Assembly: GCA_037074705.1 (NCBI GenBank) | Contig: CM073590.1 | Span: 215,928,746-215,992,745, forward strand | DNA from: Zhengitettix transpicula | Taxonomy: Eukaryota > Arthropoda > Insecta > Orthoptera > Tetrigidae | DNA: 64,000 bases | Reading direction: 5' to 3' | Shown here: positions 52,701 through 63,905 of the stretch, one piece after another | How the letters are laid out: each line of letters begins with the position of its first letter | How positions within the stretch are numbered: position 1 is the first letter of the stretch | Translations under genes and position numbers: made by a program | Notes under the pieces: generated by a model | The model's database searches: none | What the model saw: the letters and a program-made list of their open reading frames with translations, nothing else | What the model was told of the DNA's origin: nothing

Positions 52701-53380
52701 GGGCATACGGCAAGAGTTGTCTGCTATTCCTATTGGAATAGTCGGCCAGCTGCCTCCTAAACAGGCCAAGGCATGGCGAGGGGTAAGCTGCGTCCCCACA
52801 GCAAACTCCTCTCCCATCATCGGAAGGGCGTGGGACAAGTACCAAATGCTCGACCTACCCGATGCAGGTTTTTTTATAGGGTTTGTCCTGCATTACTTTT
52901 AGGCGAATGCCGGGTAGGATCCTTAAAATATAGCCCGGGGGCCCTAGTAACCTTTGGCTACCTTCCTACACCCTACCGCATCCCCCCTTTCAAATCCCTT
53001 TCCTATGCTAAAGAGGGGAGTTGCCACTATGTGGATTACCCTATACATAGCCTATCTACACCCCAAAAAAAACACCTTCTCGTTTTACGTACAAATTATA
53101 TTTATTTGGGCTGTAATGCACCTTACTTCAAGGAATAACTGATAAAGTATGCAACTATTTCAGTAATATGTTCAAGTAGCAAACAAACACTTTTTTAAAA
53201 AAACTTTGCAACATGCATTAATTACAGGGAGAATGAATATCACTGCTAAGATTTGCTGTTAATATTTTTCTGTGGTAAGAGTAAGAATGTTGGGAAAATT
53301 TGGAAATTGATCAAAAAATACTGTCACTGACTTCTACACTCACTGTCACCCCAAAATATATTCAGATAAGATAGCTGATT

Positions 53381-53426
<46 letters not shown>

Positions 53427-55216
53427 GTCTCTCTGTGTCTCTGTCTCTCTCTCTCCCCCCGTTCGACTTAATTTACTCCAACCTATAGGAACATTCCAAC
53501 TCTTGTGACCAATATAGGATGCCTCAGTCCCTAAATATAAGCTAAGTATTTTACTGTTTGAAACTTAAGTTAAATATTTCATTATTCTCTCTGTGATACT
53601 TTCTTCTGATATAGACAGTGGAAATCCACATCCATTTTCCTTCTCAACTACTCATTAAACGAAATAAGAGACGACCAAACCTACTTAATTAAGTATACAA
53701 GTTATTTAAGTGAAAAATGTATTATAATTAGTTCCTTCTTTGCCAATAATACTCATCTTCTCTGCATACATAAAAGCAATTATGTGAGGACATATCACCC
53801 TACCATATACTGAATAATAAAGAAATAAAAGTATGTCCAGTTATATTCAACATATATGTGGGAAATAAAAATTTATTGTCATACATCACTGCAAGAATAT
53901 TACTATTAGTAATATATTAGTCTAAGAGAATTCTACATTTATTTACATATTAAATTTCCATTTAAAGTTCAATTACATTCAATGTTTCAAAAGTATAATA
54001 CTAAAACAAATTACTTCCTATAAGCTTTCATATTTAGATATCTGAAGTATTTAATTTTATTCAGCATAAATGGACTAATTAATTAGAAGAATATGAACAG
54101 TAAATACCTGCAACTAGATCCCCATGTACATTGGCCTCTATTGTAAAACCGACATACTGGACGAGGTTCCGTCTCCTCGGGTCGATTTTCATCCTCATCT
54201 GTAAGTTCACCTTCTTCTAAATCATCACCCTTAAGTTCACCTTCATCATCACTTTTATCATCTTTCCCCTCACACTCTCCCTCTTCCCTGTCCTCTTTCT
54301 CCTGTTGTTCCTCAGCCTCAAAATCCAATTGTTCCATTTCTTCCACAGGTGCAGTCTCCTTTCGTACATTAAGTGTTTCTTCTTTTTTGTTTTCAATTTT
54401 CTTTTTATCTTCATCCGAAATGGCATCTAAACTATCATGGCCATCATTACTATCCAAATCTGATACATCTGACAAATCTTCAGCATGTCCTTGAATATCA
54501 TCCTTCTTACAAACTTTATGCTCATCACTGGACAACTTAATATTCTCACTAAGTGATTCCTTGACTTCACCTGAATTTGATGGTAAATCTGCATTTTTGT
54601 CATAATTTATAGATTGTTCATTTTGTTCATTACAAGCAGGGAATTTTTTACTCGGACCTCCATCATTACTAGAATCTGATAGTTCCCCGTCATCCTCCTC
54701 CTCAGACTTTGGTGAAATACTACCTTGTTTGATTGGAGTATCAGTAATAAGTGGACTTGATATGCCTGAATTTGGAGATCTTGGACATGCATCTGCAGCT
54801 TCTGGTGACTCAACATTGCTTGAAACATGTGACTGAGGAGACATTATGCCTCTATCCACTTCAGGTGGAGATTGGATAGGACTAGAATCTTTTATATTAG
54901 GAGAATTAATCATTTTTTCAGCAGGTGATGAGTTGTTATAGTCTGAATCAACAGATTTTAGTGAAAGTTCATCCTTATCATCTTCAGAAAGAGATCTAAT
55001 AGCACAAGATTCTGGTGATTTAGACACATCACCACCAATATCAGCATTTCTAGTTGGTAAATCATAATTTGCTTCAACATCAGAACTCAAATTATCATCA
55101 CTACCCTCTTCACTGCCATTTTGTAATGCCCCAATACTATCCCTGCTATGCTGTCCTTTAGCAGCTATTTCATGTTTAGTTTCAAAATCACCATCTAACG
55201 AACTGTCAGAGTCCAT
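43739..55216 (-). CDS. ZC3H18: ZC3H18, zinc finger CCCH domain-containing protein 18
   Basis: Thirteen coding exons run on the minus strand: 55216-54108, 51915-51786, 51655-51569, 50706-50552, 49517-49197, 49076-48918, 47692-47433, 47311-47137, 45574-45363, 44469-44378, 44235-44112, 44008-43929, 43852-43739. They sum to 3018 bases, 1005 codons plus stop, with phases matching at every junction. Residues 1-350 are acidic and Ser/Asp-rich. The zinc finger (C355, C363, C369, H373; C-X7-C-X5-C-X3-H) is split by intron 1. Next come ESAWERGLRQAKE, an FEEKK..LDKEN block, DEWADPWMRSKSP, long Arg/Ser-rich tracts and a C-terminal helix REELLKQLKAVEDAIARKR, all in the order of the animal family. Known relatives link the nuclear cap-binding complex with RNA decay or 3' processing. 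The frame opens upstream of the ATG without another Met, and an acceptor lies 18 bases before it, so the first exon is non-coding. Introns carry several transposons. Confidence 0.96.
45139..45151. repeat. C homopolymer
   Basis: Thirteen consecutive C in a ZC3H18 intron, read directly. Confidence 0.9.
49650..49880. mobile_element. Half copy of palindromic element family B
   Basis: It reads ..ggctgagagcctccgaaaatttgaag.., ..ttcaggtaagccaca.. and ..ccataccaatattgcaatt.., then runs into an (AT)n tract (49854-49880). It is one arm plus the loop of the element that is complete at 51978-52290. It lies in the ZC3H18 intron between 49518 and 50551. Confidence 0.78.
49885..50010. repeat. Diverged inner-arm repeat next to family B
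   Basis: tagtgaggaaagatagaaatag.. and ..aaagcatatgc.. resemble the inner arms of the nested palindrome at 63.16-63.68 kb (tagtgaggaaggatagaaata.., ..aaagcatatgttc..). At both places this repeat lies beside family B. Confidence 0.6.
50780..51485 (-). pseudogene. Penelope-like element: GIY-YIG endonuclease remnant and 3' tail
   Basis: On the minus strand one frame reads GVYSIQCECGKKYIGQT, the GIY-YIG motif with the cysteine pair. It continues through EHQRHLKLKQTNKSVVAEHA, IETGHDIKFNETKILD and IIKEAIHIR, the C-terminal endonuclease of Penelope-like retroelements. The tail shows gaagatgacgacag..cgttgaaacgttgtg (50818-50865 region), a layout common at their 3' ends. The reverse transcriptase part is missing, so the copy is 5'-truncated. 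It sits in the ZC3H18 intron between exons at 50706 and 51569, in the same orientation as the gene. Confidence 0.9.
51978..52290. mobile_element. Complete palindromic element of family B in ZC3H18 intron 1
   Basis: The left arm (gacattgtcaaaaat.., ..ggttgtggcttacctgaaaa.., ..accataaggaactgaagg) pairs with the right arm (..cctcatggcgacaccgcac.., ..tttcaggtaagccacaac.., ..ttgacaatgtca). Each arm is about 100-110 bp, with a loop containing ccggccggtgcac. It is flanked by AT-rich repeats and has no open frame. The structure is that of a fold-back MITE. Confidence 0.85.
52643..53074 (+). mobile_element. Family A retroposon in ZC3H18 intron 1
   Basis: It starts at ..ttcccacatgccgaggcacc and ends ..catagcctatctacacccc with eight A, in plus orientation and so antisense to ZC3H18. 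The overlapping open frames within it are repeat-derived. Confidence 0.85.
53382..53460. repeat. (AT)n followed by a CT-rich run
   Basis: An AT run (53383-53424) passes into ctgtctctctgtgtctctgt and then a short C run. It lies within ZC3H18 intron 1. Confidence 0.9.
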
Positions 55217-56119
55217 TGCAGATGACAAAGAAATCTGTAAAAATAAATGACCTTAGAATGTAATCAATGTTCACAAATTATTTTTGTCTATAAATAATTT
55301 ATAAATTAAAAATATACACTCAAAACTTATTAAAGGGCCAAATGTAAAATAAAAAAAATGAGGATTAAATAGTGTTTCTCTGAACCATGCTTTGATTTGG
55401 AAATCAAACTGAAGACAAATAAAAAAAACTTTCCATTAAGAAGTAAATTTAGGCTAGCCTAAATTTTCTTCAAATGGTGAAATTAAGAATTAACAATAAT
55501 TTTGGTACAAAACATAAAACTTTTAGTTTCATTTACCAATAAATCCAATGAACTATTTGACAGAATGAGAAACAACCACTAATAATATAATTCAAAAACA
55601 TCAAAAAGCTGTTCAATTTTCAATAAATGCATCAGCTTAAAGATTTTCAAATTATTTAGTAGGGTTTTCTTTTCCTGAAGCTAATACTACTAATATAGAC
55701 TAAATAACACAGATTTCACATAATATGCAATAACTTCAATTACAAGCATTGTGCAGTATATAACATATTTTAAATAATTTTGAACGTTTATTTGTATTTA
55801 AAATGTGTTTCTACTGCCAATAAATCACTTTGTTAACAAACAAAAAAATTGTAAACCCCAAACTGGCTCTTTTGAATCCCCTTGTTTGTTAATGAAAAGC
55901 AATCACATCATTGACACCAGGTTTTTCAATGTGATCTTGAGGGAATTTAAATTAACTGAACAAAAAATAGCATGGCCAGAGTAACTGTATGTAATCCCCA
56001 TAAATGTGTAAATAAATCACGGCCCTGTTCAATACATTTAACGGTAGACTCGGTTGATTAAAAAGTTTGTTTGTATCTGTTGTGGTCTTCTCATTGTAAC
56101 CAATTAAGCGCGATCTTAC

Positions 56120-56460
56120 CTTTGGTTAGAAGCAAATGCTCCATTGTGTACTGGTACTTTGCAGTTACCAGCATTCCACATTGGAAATGAAGAAACACTA
56201 GAATGTTTCCTACTATCTTCGCAGGTTACTATTTTCAAAACTTTTGCAGTACATAAAACTACACTGTCGAACCAATATACGTGTAAACTTTCAACACAAC
56301 ACAAAATTAAGAAAACTGTAGTCTTCACATTGCTGAAAATAATGCTATTATAATAAAAATACATGGCCTTTTGATAATCACACGAATAAAAAGGCCACCC
56401 CGGCGAAGTATGCACTTGTCTTCTACGTTCAAGTTGTGAACTTTTAACTGACCTTACCTT
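56120..56460 (-). other. Possible non-coding first exon of ZC3H18
   Basis: Minus-strand donors occur at 56120 (CCAAAG|gtaagatc) and near 56450 (GACAAG|gtaaggtc). Either could feed the acceptor 18 bases before the ZC3H18 ATG. The segment includes an MITE-like end (aaatacatggcctttt, about 56358-56373). A transcription start was not located. Confidence 0.4.
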
Positions 56461-59400
56461 GTCCTAAAACACGAAGCAAGAATCAAATTAACTTGAGTAC
56501 TTGTTCAACTTCAATAGAAATAGTGATTTAACATTTTTTAAAACTTGTATGATGAATGTAATTACACAGTCTTCTTCAACTAAACATAAGCTTTCATGAG
56601 CTTGTTTCAGGAGACAGCTTATTGGTTGAATGTTTATACCCATGATGCAAGAGGATAAATCCGCTCCTTTCCAGGATAGACAACTTGAGTAGAAATCTAT
56701 ATTTCTTCTTAGGTGATGACATTATAATTTATTTTACCATTTCAAAAAGACAGATTTTATTCCCCAATTACTCTTTACGGTCAAGCAATTATGTTACACT
56801 CCATATGTATCGTATTCTCCATTTAATACAAATGATTTTTAACAATAACTCAATAAATAAGATTAACTTTTTTCTTTAATAATAACAATAGTTAAGGAAT
56901 ATAAACTGCATGAGTTTGCGTCTAACTCGTTTTGGGTGATTACGATAACATATTTTTATTTTTTCTAAGGTTGTAAATATAAGAATATCGAAAAACGGGA
57001 AAACATTAATAAAAATATTTTTAATTTTTTTCTCTAGTTATAAAAATACAAATAAATATTAGTACTACAAATATACTCGACATCCAGTCTAAATAAACTA
57101 TGGTGTAAATGGACATTTAGCAACTTAATTTTAATTTTATATCTGATTGCAAAAAAGTTTCCTGCAAGACCTACTCCAAGTCGTGAACTAAACACTTTTT
57201 TTGTGCATCGATTTGGAGCCACATAGATTAAAGACGTATGAATTGAATATGCTACACAACATCATCAAAATAAAATAACCCAGTAGCTACACCAAACTTA
57301 AATAAGAAAGAGCACAGTATTTATAAAAAAAAAATTAACGAATCATAAACATAATACGGTAATTACAATTTCAGACATTTCTTTGCGATGTACAAAAGGA
57401 AAATTAAGGATAAAATCTCAAGAATGAATATTCACAATAACGAACAGTAGGTTAAAGGTGTTGTTTAAATTCATAAGAATATATATTAAATAATTATTGC
57501 TGGACTTAGCACTATGATATGTAAATAATTGACACATACGCTCTATAGAAGTTAATATTATACGATTTAACAAAATTTCAACATGTTAATTGATGCTGGT
57601 TCCTGAATTTTTTTTTCCTTATTTACAAACACGTTTACCATTTTTATCATTAGAAAGTCAACCTGTTGTTTTACTCATTTCACTGTGGTTTTAGGAAGAG
57701 CTGGACAGTGAAGCAGCCGAAGACGAACGTCTTGCTGAAATAACATTGTATTTCTCTTTACTATTATTTTATGATTTTCCGCAAATTCTTTTAAAACCAC
57801 AGGAACAGCGAATGCCACGCTTCGAAGTTCTTACATTCCTCCACACATCACTGCCGCACGATTTACTTTTGTCAGTTTGATTACCCAAAAATAAAATTAT
57901 TTCCTTTAAGGGAAGTTACGTTTCATCTTTGAAATATAACGATGTAATTAGCACAAGACGCTTTTTTACACACACACACTGCAGAAACAATAGAAATAAT
58001 ATCAATCTTAAAATATAAAATGATTAAATGAAGGGCGAAGAAAAATTAAGACGTACATTGGGCGGATTAGAGAGAATTCTGACTTCTGTTTCAGTACATC
58101 AACAAAATTGCAAAAATTTAATGTTGTCAATCGACCTTTATAAACTGTAGTATTTAAAAATCTTCTACATTTATGTTTTTATAAATCCTGTGTTCTGCGA
58201 TATACTAGCATACGCTAATCATTGAATCCTTTTGGACGGTAGTTTTCTCTAGAATAATTTCTAATGAAACTTTGAATAAGTTAAAAACTCTGGTCACAAA
58301 TAATAGAAAATACTTGAAATAATCAACAACGAATTGTGTCTTCCGATCTATATCGATATAATAAGTTAATTTGATTTGATAAAAACTGCACTATATATAT
58401 TTTTAAAATATTATTGATTGCAGAATTTGACCTACAATAATAATGTATAATTAAATTATCATAATGTCTCAAATTATTTGCACAATCAATCGATATCTGG
58501 TAGACTATAAATATAATGCTTCAAAAATATTTTTTTTTACAAACTGTGAAAGAGGGGATTAGACTAACAACATATGTTTTAGTTGAAGATGAGGGAGCAA
58601 AGGTTAATCCGGGCAGTAGAGATGAAAATTCAGACAAGTTTAGGTGTCGTGGAGCCGCAGTTGAGATAAGGCAGCTGAGGTATGAACTGAATACATAGTG
58701 GTAAACAAACAGAATCACGCGTCGCTATCACAAAAAAAAAATCTTAAATCGGAAATGTTCTACATTCTGACTGAAGAACAGAAACTGTGAACCTATATTT
58801 CGGAATTACTGGGGGGGGGGGAGGGGGGAAAAATAAAACATTCATTTGGCATTTGAAATAAACCTAACTTATTCAAACGTCCAATTCTATATTTTGTAAT
58901 TCTATTATTTTATCTTGGGCTAAACAATTAATTAAAATAGAAATTAATTTACGAGTTACAAACACTGTGTAACAAATGTTATAGTTTATTACTTTTTTCT
59001 GGGTGTTCTATTACTAACATTCACAGCAACAAATTTTAAATTTTAATCATAATTATTAATGCGTCTACTTTGTTACATTACTATTTCTGACAAATCAATT
59101 ACTAATGTCAATTTAATTGACAACATAATTTGATTTAAAATGAAAAATTTACGTCTGATTGAAAATAATGAATAAGAAAGATGGCCAATTCAGACAAAAA
59201 AAGTGATTTAATATTGAACTCGCACGTTAAAGAACAACTAAGACTATAAACATAAATTAGAATGACAGATGAAACGTTCATATTTAAACCTTGCACAATT
59301 TGTATGGAAAGATACAGTTAGTTGTTAAGGGATTATTCGGAAATTGGAAACCTGAATTTATTAACGCTATTCCTATCAAACTAGTTACTCGAACGAAGTA

Positions 59401-59659
59401 ACTTATTTAATTTCGAATAATTATTGTTGACAGTGTTTGTGTTTCTGATTTTATTGTTAAAAATTAACTTTGAAATCATTGATATCGGATCTCGATTCCG
59501 AATCACCCTCACTCACCACGAGTTTGTTAATGTTGCACGCTTAAATCGTGACGGCGTTAGGTTCGACGGCCTTTAAGAATACATTATTGCTTGGAAGTGT
59601 TAGTTAAAGATTTTGTATTAATATTTAGATTAACACAATCTTAATCGTTTTTATTTGAA
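56461..59659. other. Intergenic DNA between divergent genes
   Basis: AT-rich, with a broken G run near 58810-58827. A plus-strand frame at 58516-58698 ends near a possible donor but lacks a clear acceptor and domain. No supported gene; promoters of ZC3H18 and of the gene at 59660 should lie at its two ends. Confidence 0.4.
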
Positions 59660-60430
59660 ATGAACAGTATTAGTTGTTCCGATAGTGTTATGTGGTATGA
59701 AGAGAGCGGAGGCAAAAATTTTACCGGCGTGACAGGATGCATAGAATATCAGAACAATTTTTCTGAAATTCGGTGTACTGCAAATTCTAAACGGCCTACG
59801 TTTTTATCAACCAATGCGTATTACGGTTATATACCCGTTACCGAAAATATCGAAGACTGTGTAATGGACAAGAGTGATGTTATAACAAAAGGCAATTTTT
59901 TCAACAATGACTTTAATCGTCAGAACAATAAAAGTTTAGGTTTTATTCCTACCCGCAAAAGAAGTATTAAAGATGACAGTAACGACACCTTAAAAAAGTT
60001 CCGCAGAGAAGGTATATTTTATTTTTAGAGCTTGTTTATAGTATAATAGGCCCAATAAAAGTAGATATAAGCAATAACGGTATTATTTCCAGAGCTACCC
60101 ATAAAGGGATTTCCTTCAACACAACCATCGTTGCAGAACTTGGACTGTCACTATCCAAGATGTATCATGGGTCACTACGTGTGAATTTAAAAATGTGTGT
60201 GTCTAGATGTAGGATTTTCAATGTGTATTTTCTCATTATATTTTTTTAAAAAGGCCTAATTTTGCCAATAACTTACCCAGAGATCCTTCTTTTCTCCTTT
60301 AGAGCCTGTACCTATAAGTGAAAGGGATTGTGAAAATCTCAGCATGGAAGATTACCTGGAATTGGGATGGTTGTTGAAACAAACTCACGGCTGTGAATTA
60401 TATAATTTCCACACTGTTTGTGAAATATAA
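59660..60430 (+). CDS. Unrecognised small gene with two alternative 3' exons
   Basis: Exon one (59660-60011) starts ATGAACAGTATTAG and ends GAAG|gtatat, phase 1. Two downstream exons both enter in that phase. Exon 2 (60093-60184; acceptor ttatttccag) adds ELPIKGFPSTQPSLQ.. and stops in frame, giving 147 residues. Exon 3 (60303-60430; acceptor ctcctttag) adds EPVPISERDCENLS and a conserved-looking MEDYLELGWLLKQTHG block, stopping at TAA and giving 159 residues if exon 2 is skipped. Joining all three via a weak internal donor (ATGG|gtcact) would give 185. The middle is basic (TRKRSIKDDSND..KKFRRE), suggesting a nuclear localisation signal. I do not recognise the family. AATAAA follows at 60429-60434. 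Confidence 0.72.
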
Positions 60431-60434
60431 TAAA

Positions 60435-60742
60435 ATAGTATTTTTATTATAATCAAAATGTAACAATATAAAACTTGAAATAAAGCTTAAGTATTAAATT
60501 ATTTTATTTTAACTTCCACCAACTCTGATGTGCCAACTAAAAACAACCTGTAAATATAAGGAGTTTTTAACAATTTTAATTGGCAGTACAGTGCACTTAG
60601 CTAAACTGTATAATTTATACACTTTTAGCTTCAATTAAAATATTTTAATTTCTGTCATACTTTTCCCATTTGCAGATTTTTTGTGAAAAAACTTATAGCA
60701 AAGAATGGTGATGGTTTTATCAAATACATTTCTGAAAGGCTC

Positions 60743-60747
<5 letters not shown>
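60435..60747. other. Downstream intergenic DNA
   Basis: No feature was recognised; a second AATAAA lies near 60479. Confidence 0.4.
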
Positions 60748-60780
<33 letters not shown>

Positions 60781-60908
60781 TTGCAATATTGGTATGGAAA
60801 GGAGAGATAGATTGTGGCTTACCTGAAAGTGAAGTGCGGTGTCACCATAAGGCAGCGAAGGTTGTTCTTTAAATTTTCGGAGGTTCTCAGCCTCCTTTCT
60901 GAAGAAGG
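60748..60908. mobile_element. Half copy of family B next to an (AT)n run
   Basis: An (AT)n tract (60748-60779) is followed by ttgcaatattggtatggaaa, ..ttgtggcttacctgaaagtg.. and ..ttttcggaggttctcagcc, which is the left arm of family B only. Confidence 0.82.
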
Positions 60909-61907
60909 AATATATATAAGTAGTGTAGAAAATTGGGAAAAGCAATAAATAGCAATCAAGTTTTAAAACATTGAGTGTGTGACAACCAAATGTGTTATAG
61001 GTTATAACATCTCATCTGTTTTGCATTGTAAAGGTTACAGATTCCCCCAGTTAAAATTATGCAGGACTTAACAAAAACAACTTATTAAATTTTTCAATGC
61101 AATATTAACAAGTTTTTTCTAATCAAATTATTAGATGTCTTCAAGTTGGATAATAGCTTATTTTCTTAAACAATTGTTTTGGGCACTAATAATTAAATAT
61201 TGACCTTTAATTGTCCAAATATTATTCACCTAGTGTTTGACTATAGGAAGCAACTTATAATACTAGATATGTAGATAATAATGAAGGAAAGAACATTTCA
61301 CTCTGAGAATAACTTATATACAGGATACAAATTACATTTCTCTTGATATTAACAAGTGAGAATAAACCCCAAAATTATAAAAATTAGCTCTACTCTAATA
61401 CATAATTTTCACTTGTCACTTATTTATTACAAACAGTTAATAACAGCAAAATAAGACGGTTCAGTTCCATTAGAATTTGAATAATATTTATTAAATTATG
61501 CCATATTGCAATAGTTATTATTTCAAGGTATCAATAAAATTTGTGTATTGGAAAATAAAGAAGTTTCATGAAAATTTGACTTATTTATTGTGAAAAAAAT
61601 ACAGTTATCTTTTTTAATCAGTGGTACTCACATTATTCAGTTGATATCACAACATATAATTTATGAAATACAAATAATTTAAATTTTTTAACAAAATTCA
61701 ACTTAAAAACTATATATAATGAAATGACAATTACCACAGATACTTGATTAAATTTATCAATTTATTAATTATAATAATTTTAAGAAAATGTAAAAGTAGA
61801 AAAATTATTATAATTTACTAAATAATTTTAAGATTGTGTAATTCTATAAAATGCTCAGGTGCGTATAAACAGAACTATCCAGTACACAACCAATTATAAT
61901 ACAGTGC
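60909..61907. other. AT-rich intergenic DNA, nothing recognised
   Basis: No coding signature or repeat family was recognised. Confidence 0.45.
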
Positions 61908-61913
61908 TTTATT
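61908..61913 (-). terminator. Candidate poly(A) signal for the minus-strand gene at 61994
   Basis: AATAAA on the minus strand about 80 bases after the stop codon of the gene ending at 61994. Confidence 0.45.
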
Positions 61914-61993
61914 TTATATTCTATTAGAATTTCATATGTACAATGAGGAGAATTTAATGATGTGTATTAGAGCCAGGTGCACTTTCACAAGCA

Positions 61994-63029
61994 TCATGGA
62001 GATGAAAAATCTGGAGAAAAAGACAAATAAGTTATAATCACATGAAATAACAGTTAACTACCACAATCAAACAATCTTAGGATATATATAATTAAAAAAT
62101 TGGTATGGAAAGAAGAGAAATGGGGTGGATTACCTGAAACCAAAGTTCAGCATTGCCATTCAGGTCAAGAGGATGTTAATAAAATTTTCAGAGTGCCAGC
62201 TGGATGCGGAGTGCTAATGCCTATGAAAATTTTAAGAACTATCTCCGGTTCTGAACGGCACCACCGATCTTCAAGCTAAGCAGGATACAATTATAGTAAC
62301 ATGGAATAGAGAGGAAATACTGTGAGAATAAAATTATATACCTGGAACTTTATGTAAACGAGATGGAATTTGATCTAATCCTTGTTCAGTGCTCCACTGA
62401 GCTTCTGCCTGGAAATAAAATTGGTTTATTAAATAACATATTACTCAGTCATATTATGTCTGAATTGTAAGTCACTGTTTTGAGTGCTGCAAATTAAATT
62501 TTCTTAAAAGAATATGAAAACTAATTCAAAATCATGTGGAGTACAAACAAAATACTAAGCATATGACATACAATAAAATCTCTCTTCAAATTGCAATTCT
62601 CTTATATTTACTATAAAACAGGATATTTAAAATTGAAGCTTGTAAACGTCAACGAATAAAGATTCAGCACTTAATATTCCAGGAAATATTACAATATTAA
62701 TCATATCACTGAAGTTCTTACTCATTTGAATTTTTCCTCATACAATGGTGTAACATTTAACACAGCTTTCTTCATAAATAATGTGACCATAAGGTTTCAT
62801 TGATAAAACAGAAATTCAATTATTAAACTTTTTAAATACTGTCATTTACAAATAACATTTCTCAATTCAACAATTTCTGATTTGGCCTAATGAAATTCAC
62901 TTATACTAAAAGTTAAATACATTTGGAGTTTGATTTAGATTTTGAAATATTTACCTCAGCATTTCCACCTTCAAAATTAGACCCCTCTGCATTTGCCAAT
63001 TCATCCGAATTTGGTACAGGCACTTCTAC
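61994..63029 (-). CDS. 3' end of an unrecognised gene (three last coding exons)
   Basis: Minus-strand exons 63029-62955, 62408-62342 and 62010-61994 have clean acceptor and donor sites (tttaattttcag|GTAGAAG, GCTGAG|gtaaat, atttccag|GCAGAAG, GTTCCAG|gtatat, tttctccag|ATTTTT) and matching phases. They encode an acidic stretch VEVPVPNSDELANAEGSNF, then AEAQWSTEQGLDQIPSRLHK, and end VPDFSSP*. The 5' part lies to the right of 63029 and probably outside the window. I do not recognise the protein. The last intron (62011-62341) contains a diverged family B relative at about 62098-62285. Confidence 0.65.
62098..62285. mobile_element. Diverged relative of family B in an intron
   Basis: ttggtatggaaagaagag.., ..ggattacctgaaacc.., ..ttttcagagtgcc.. 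follow the order of family B blocks but with many differences. A second half (..atgaaaattttaagaact..) partly mirrors the first. Confidence 0.5.
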
Positions 63030-63058
63030 CTGAAAATTAAATAAATTATATGTGTGTG

Positions 63059-63905
63059 TGTATATATATATATATATATGTGGCTTAACTGAAAGTTAAG
63101 TGTGGTGTCGCCATAAGGAACTGAAGGTCGTTCTTCAAAATATATATATATATATATATACAATATTAGGAGAATCCATTAAGGAATTGGAACTAATTTG
63201 GTGACAAAGTCACATTCAAACTTGGATAGTGAGGAAGGATAGAAATAAATAGGAGGATTGCACTTTATGTGAATTCATACGCTCAGGCGAAGAATTACAC
63301 ACATAGAAAAGCATATGTTCAAAACAGGAGAAGGGTGGAAGAAGAAGGAAGACTGAAAATATTTGACCCAGGCGGGACTTGAACCCACGTATTCTGCTCA
63401 GTACACAGACGCCTTAACCATCTCGGTCACCGGGTCAAGTTCCTGACCAGGCAAATATAGACAGTCTTATTGTGGACAATTAGTAGTTTTAGTGGATGAA
63501 CTTCTCTCTGCTTTGAACATATGCTTTTCTATGTGCGTAATTCTTCGCCTGAGCATATGAATTCACATAAAGCGCAATCCTCCTATTTATTTCTATCCTT
63601 CCTCACTATCCAAATTTGAATGTGGCTTGGCCACCAAATTAGTTCCAATTCCTTAATGGATTATCCTAATATTGTATTTATTCCTTAATGGAAGCTCCTA
63701 ATACTCCATTCCCTCTACTCTATCTATTCCTCCAGTCCGTAGGTGCACGGAATGGTGTAACACTCCTTCCTGAAGAAGGAGGCTGAGAGCCTCCGAAAAT
63801 TTGAAGAACTACCTTCAGTTCCTCATGGCGACACCGCACTTCACTTTCAGGTAAGCCACAACCTATCTCTCTGTCCTTTCCTTACAAATATTGCAATTAT
63901 ATATA
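63059..63905. mobile_element. Large nested palindrome: family B arms around an inner inverted repeat
   Basis: Outer arms at about 63080-63140 (gtggcttaactgaaagttaa.., ..ccataaggaactgaaggtc) and 63795-63862 (..ccttcagttcctcatggcg.., ..cactttcaggtaagccac) are family B. Inside lie longer inverted arms of about 170 bp (63165-63330 and 63510-63680; for example ccattaaggaattggaact and agttccaattccttaatgg). A tRNA-like sequence sits in the central loop. (AT)n tracts interrupt at 63059-63078 and 63139-63160. The structure suggests nested insertions of fold-back elements. Confidence 0.82.
63365..63436 (-). mobile_element. tRNA-like sequence in the palindrome loop
   Basis: On the minus strand 72 bases fold into a near-complete cloverleaf. 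The 7-bp acceptor stem pairs fully (GACCCGG with CTGGGTC, one G-T). The anticodon stem TCTGT/GCAGA pairs with a 7-base loop GTACTGA, giving anticodon ACT. The T-stem pairs as GTGGG/CCCGC, with a perfect B-box (ggttcaagtcc). No CCA is encoded, as usual in eukaryotes. ACT is not a usual tRNA anticodon and the short variable loop does not fit tRNA-Ser, so a tRNA-derived SINE head is more likely than a working tRNA gene. Confidence 0.6.

Noticed and set aside
58516..58698. Plus-strand 60-codon frame ending near a donor-like site
   Set aside because: No clear acceptor or start context and no family resemblance.
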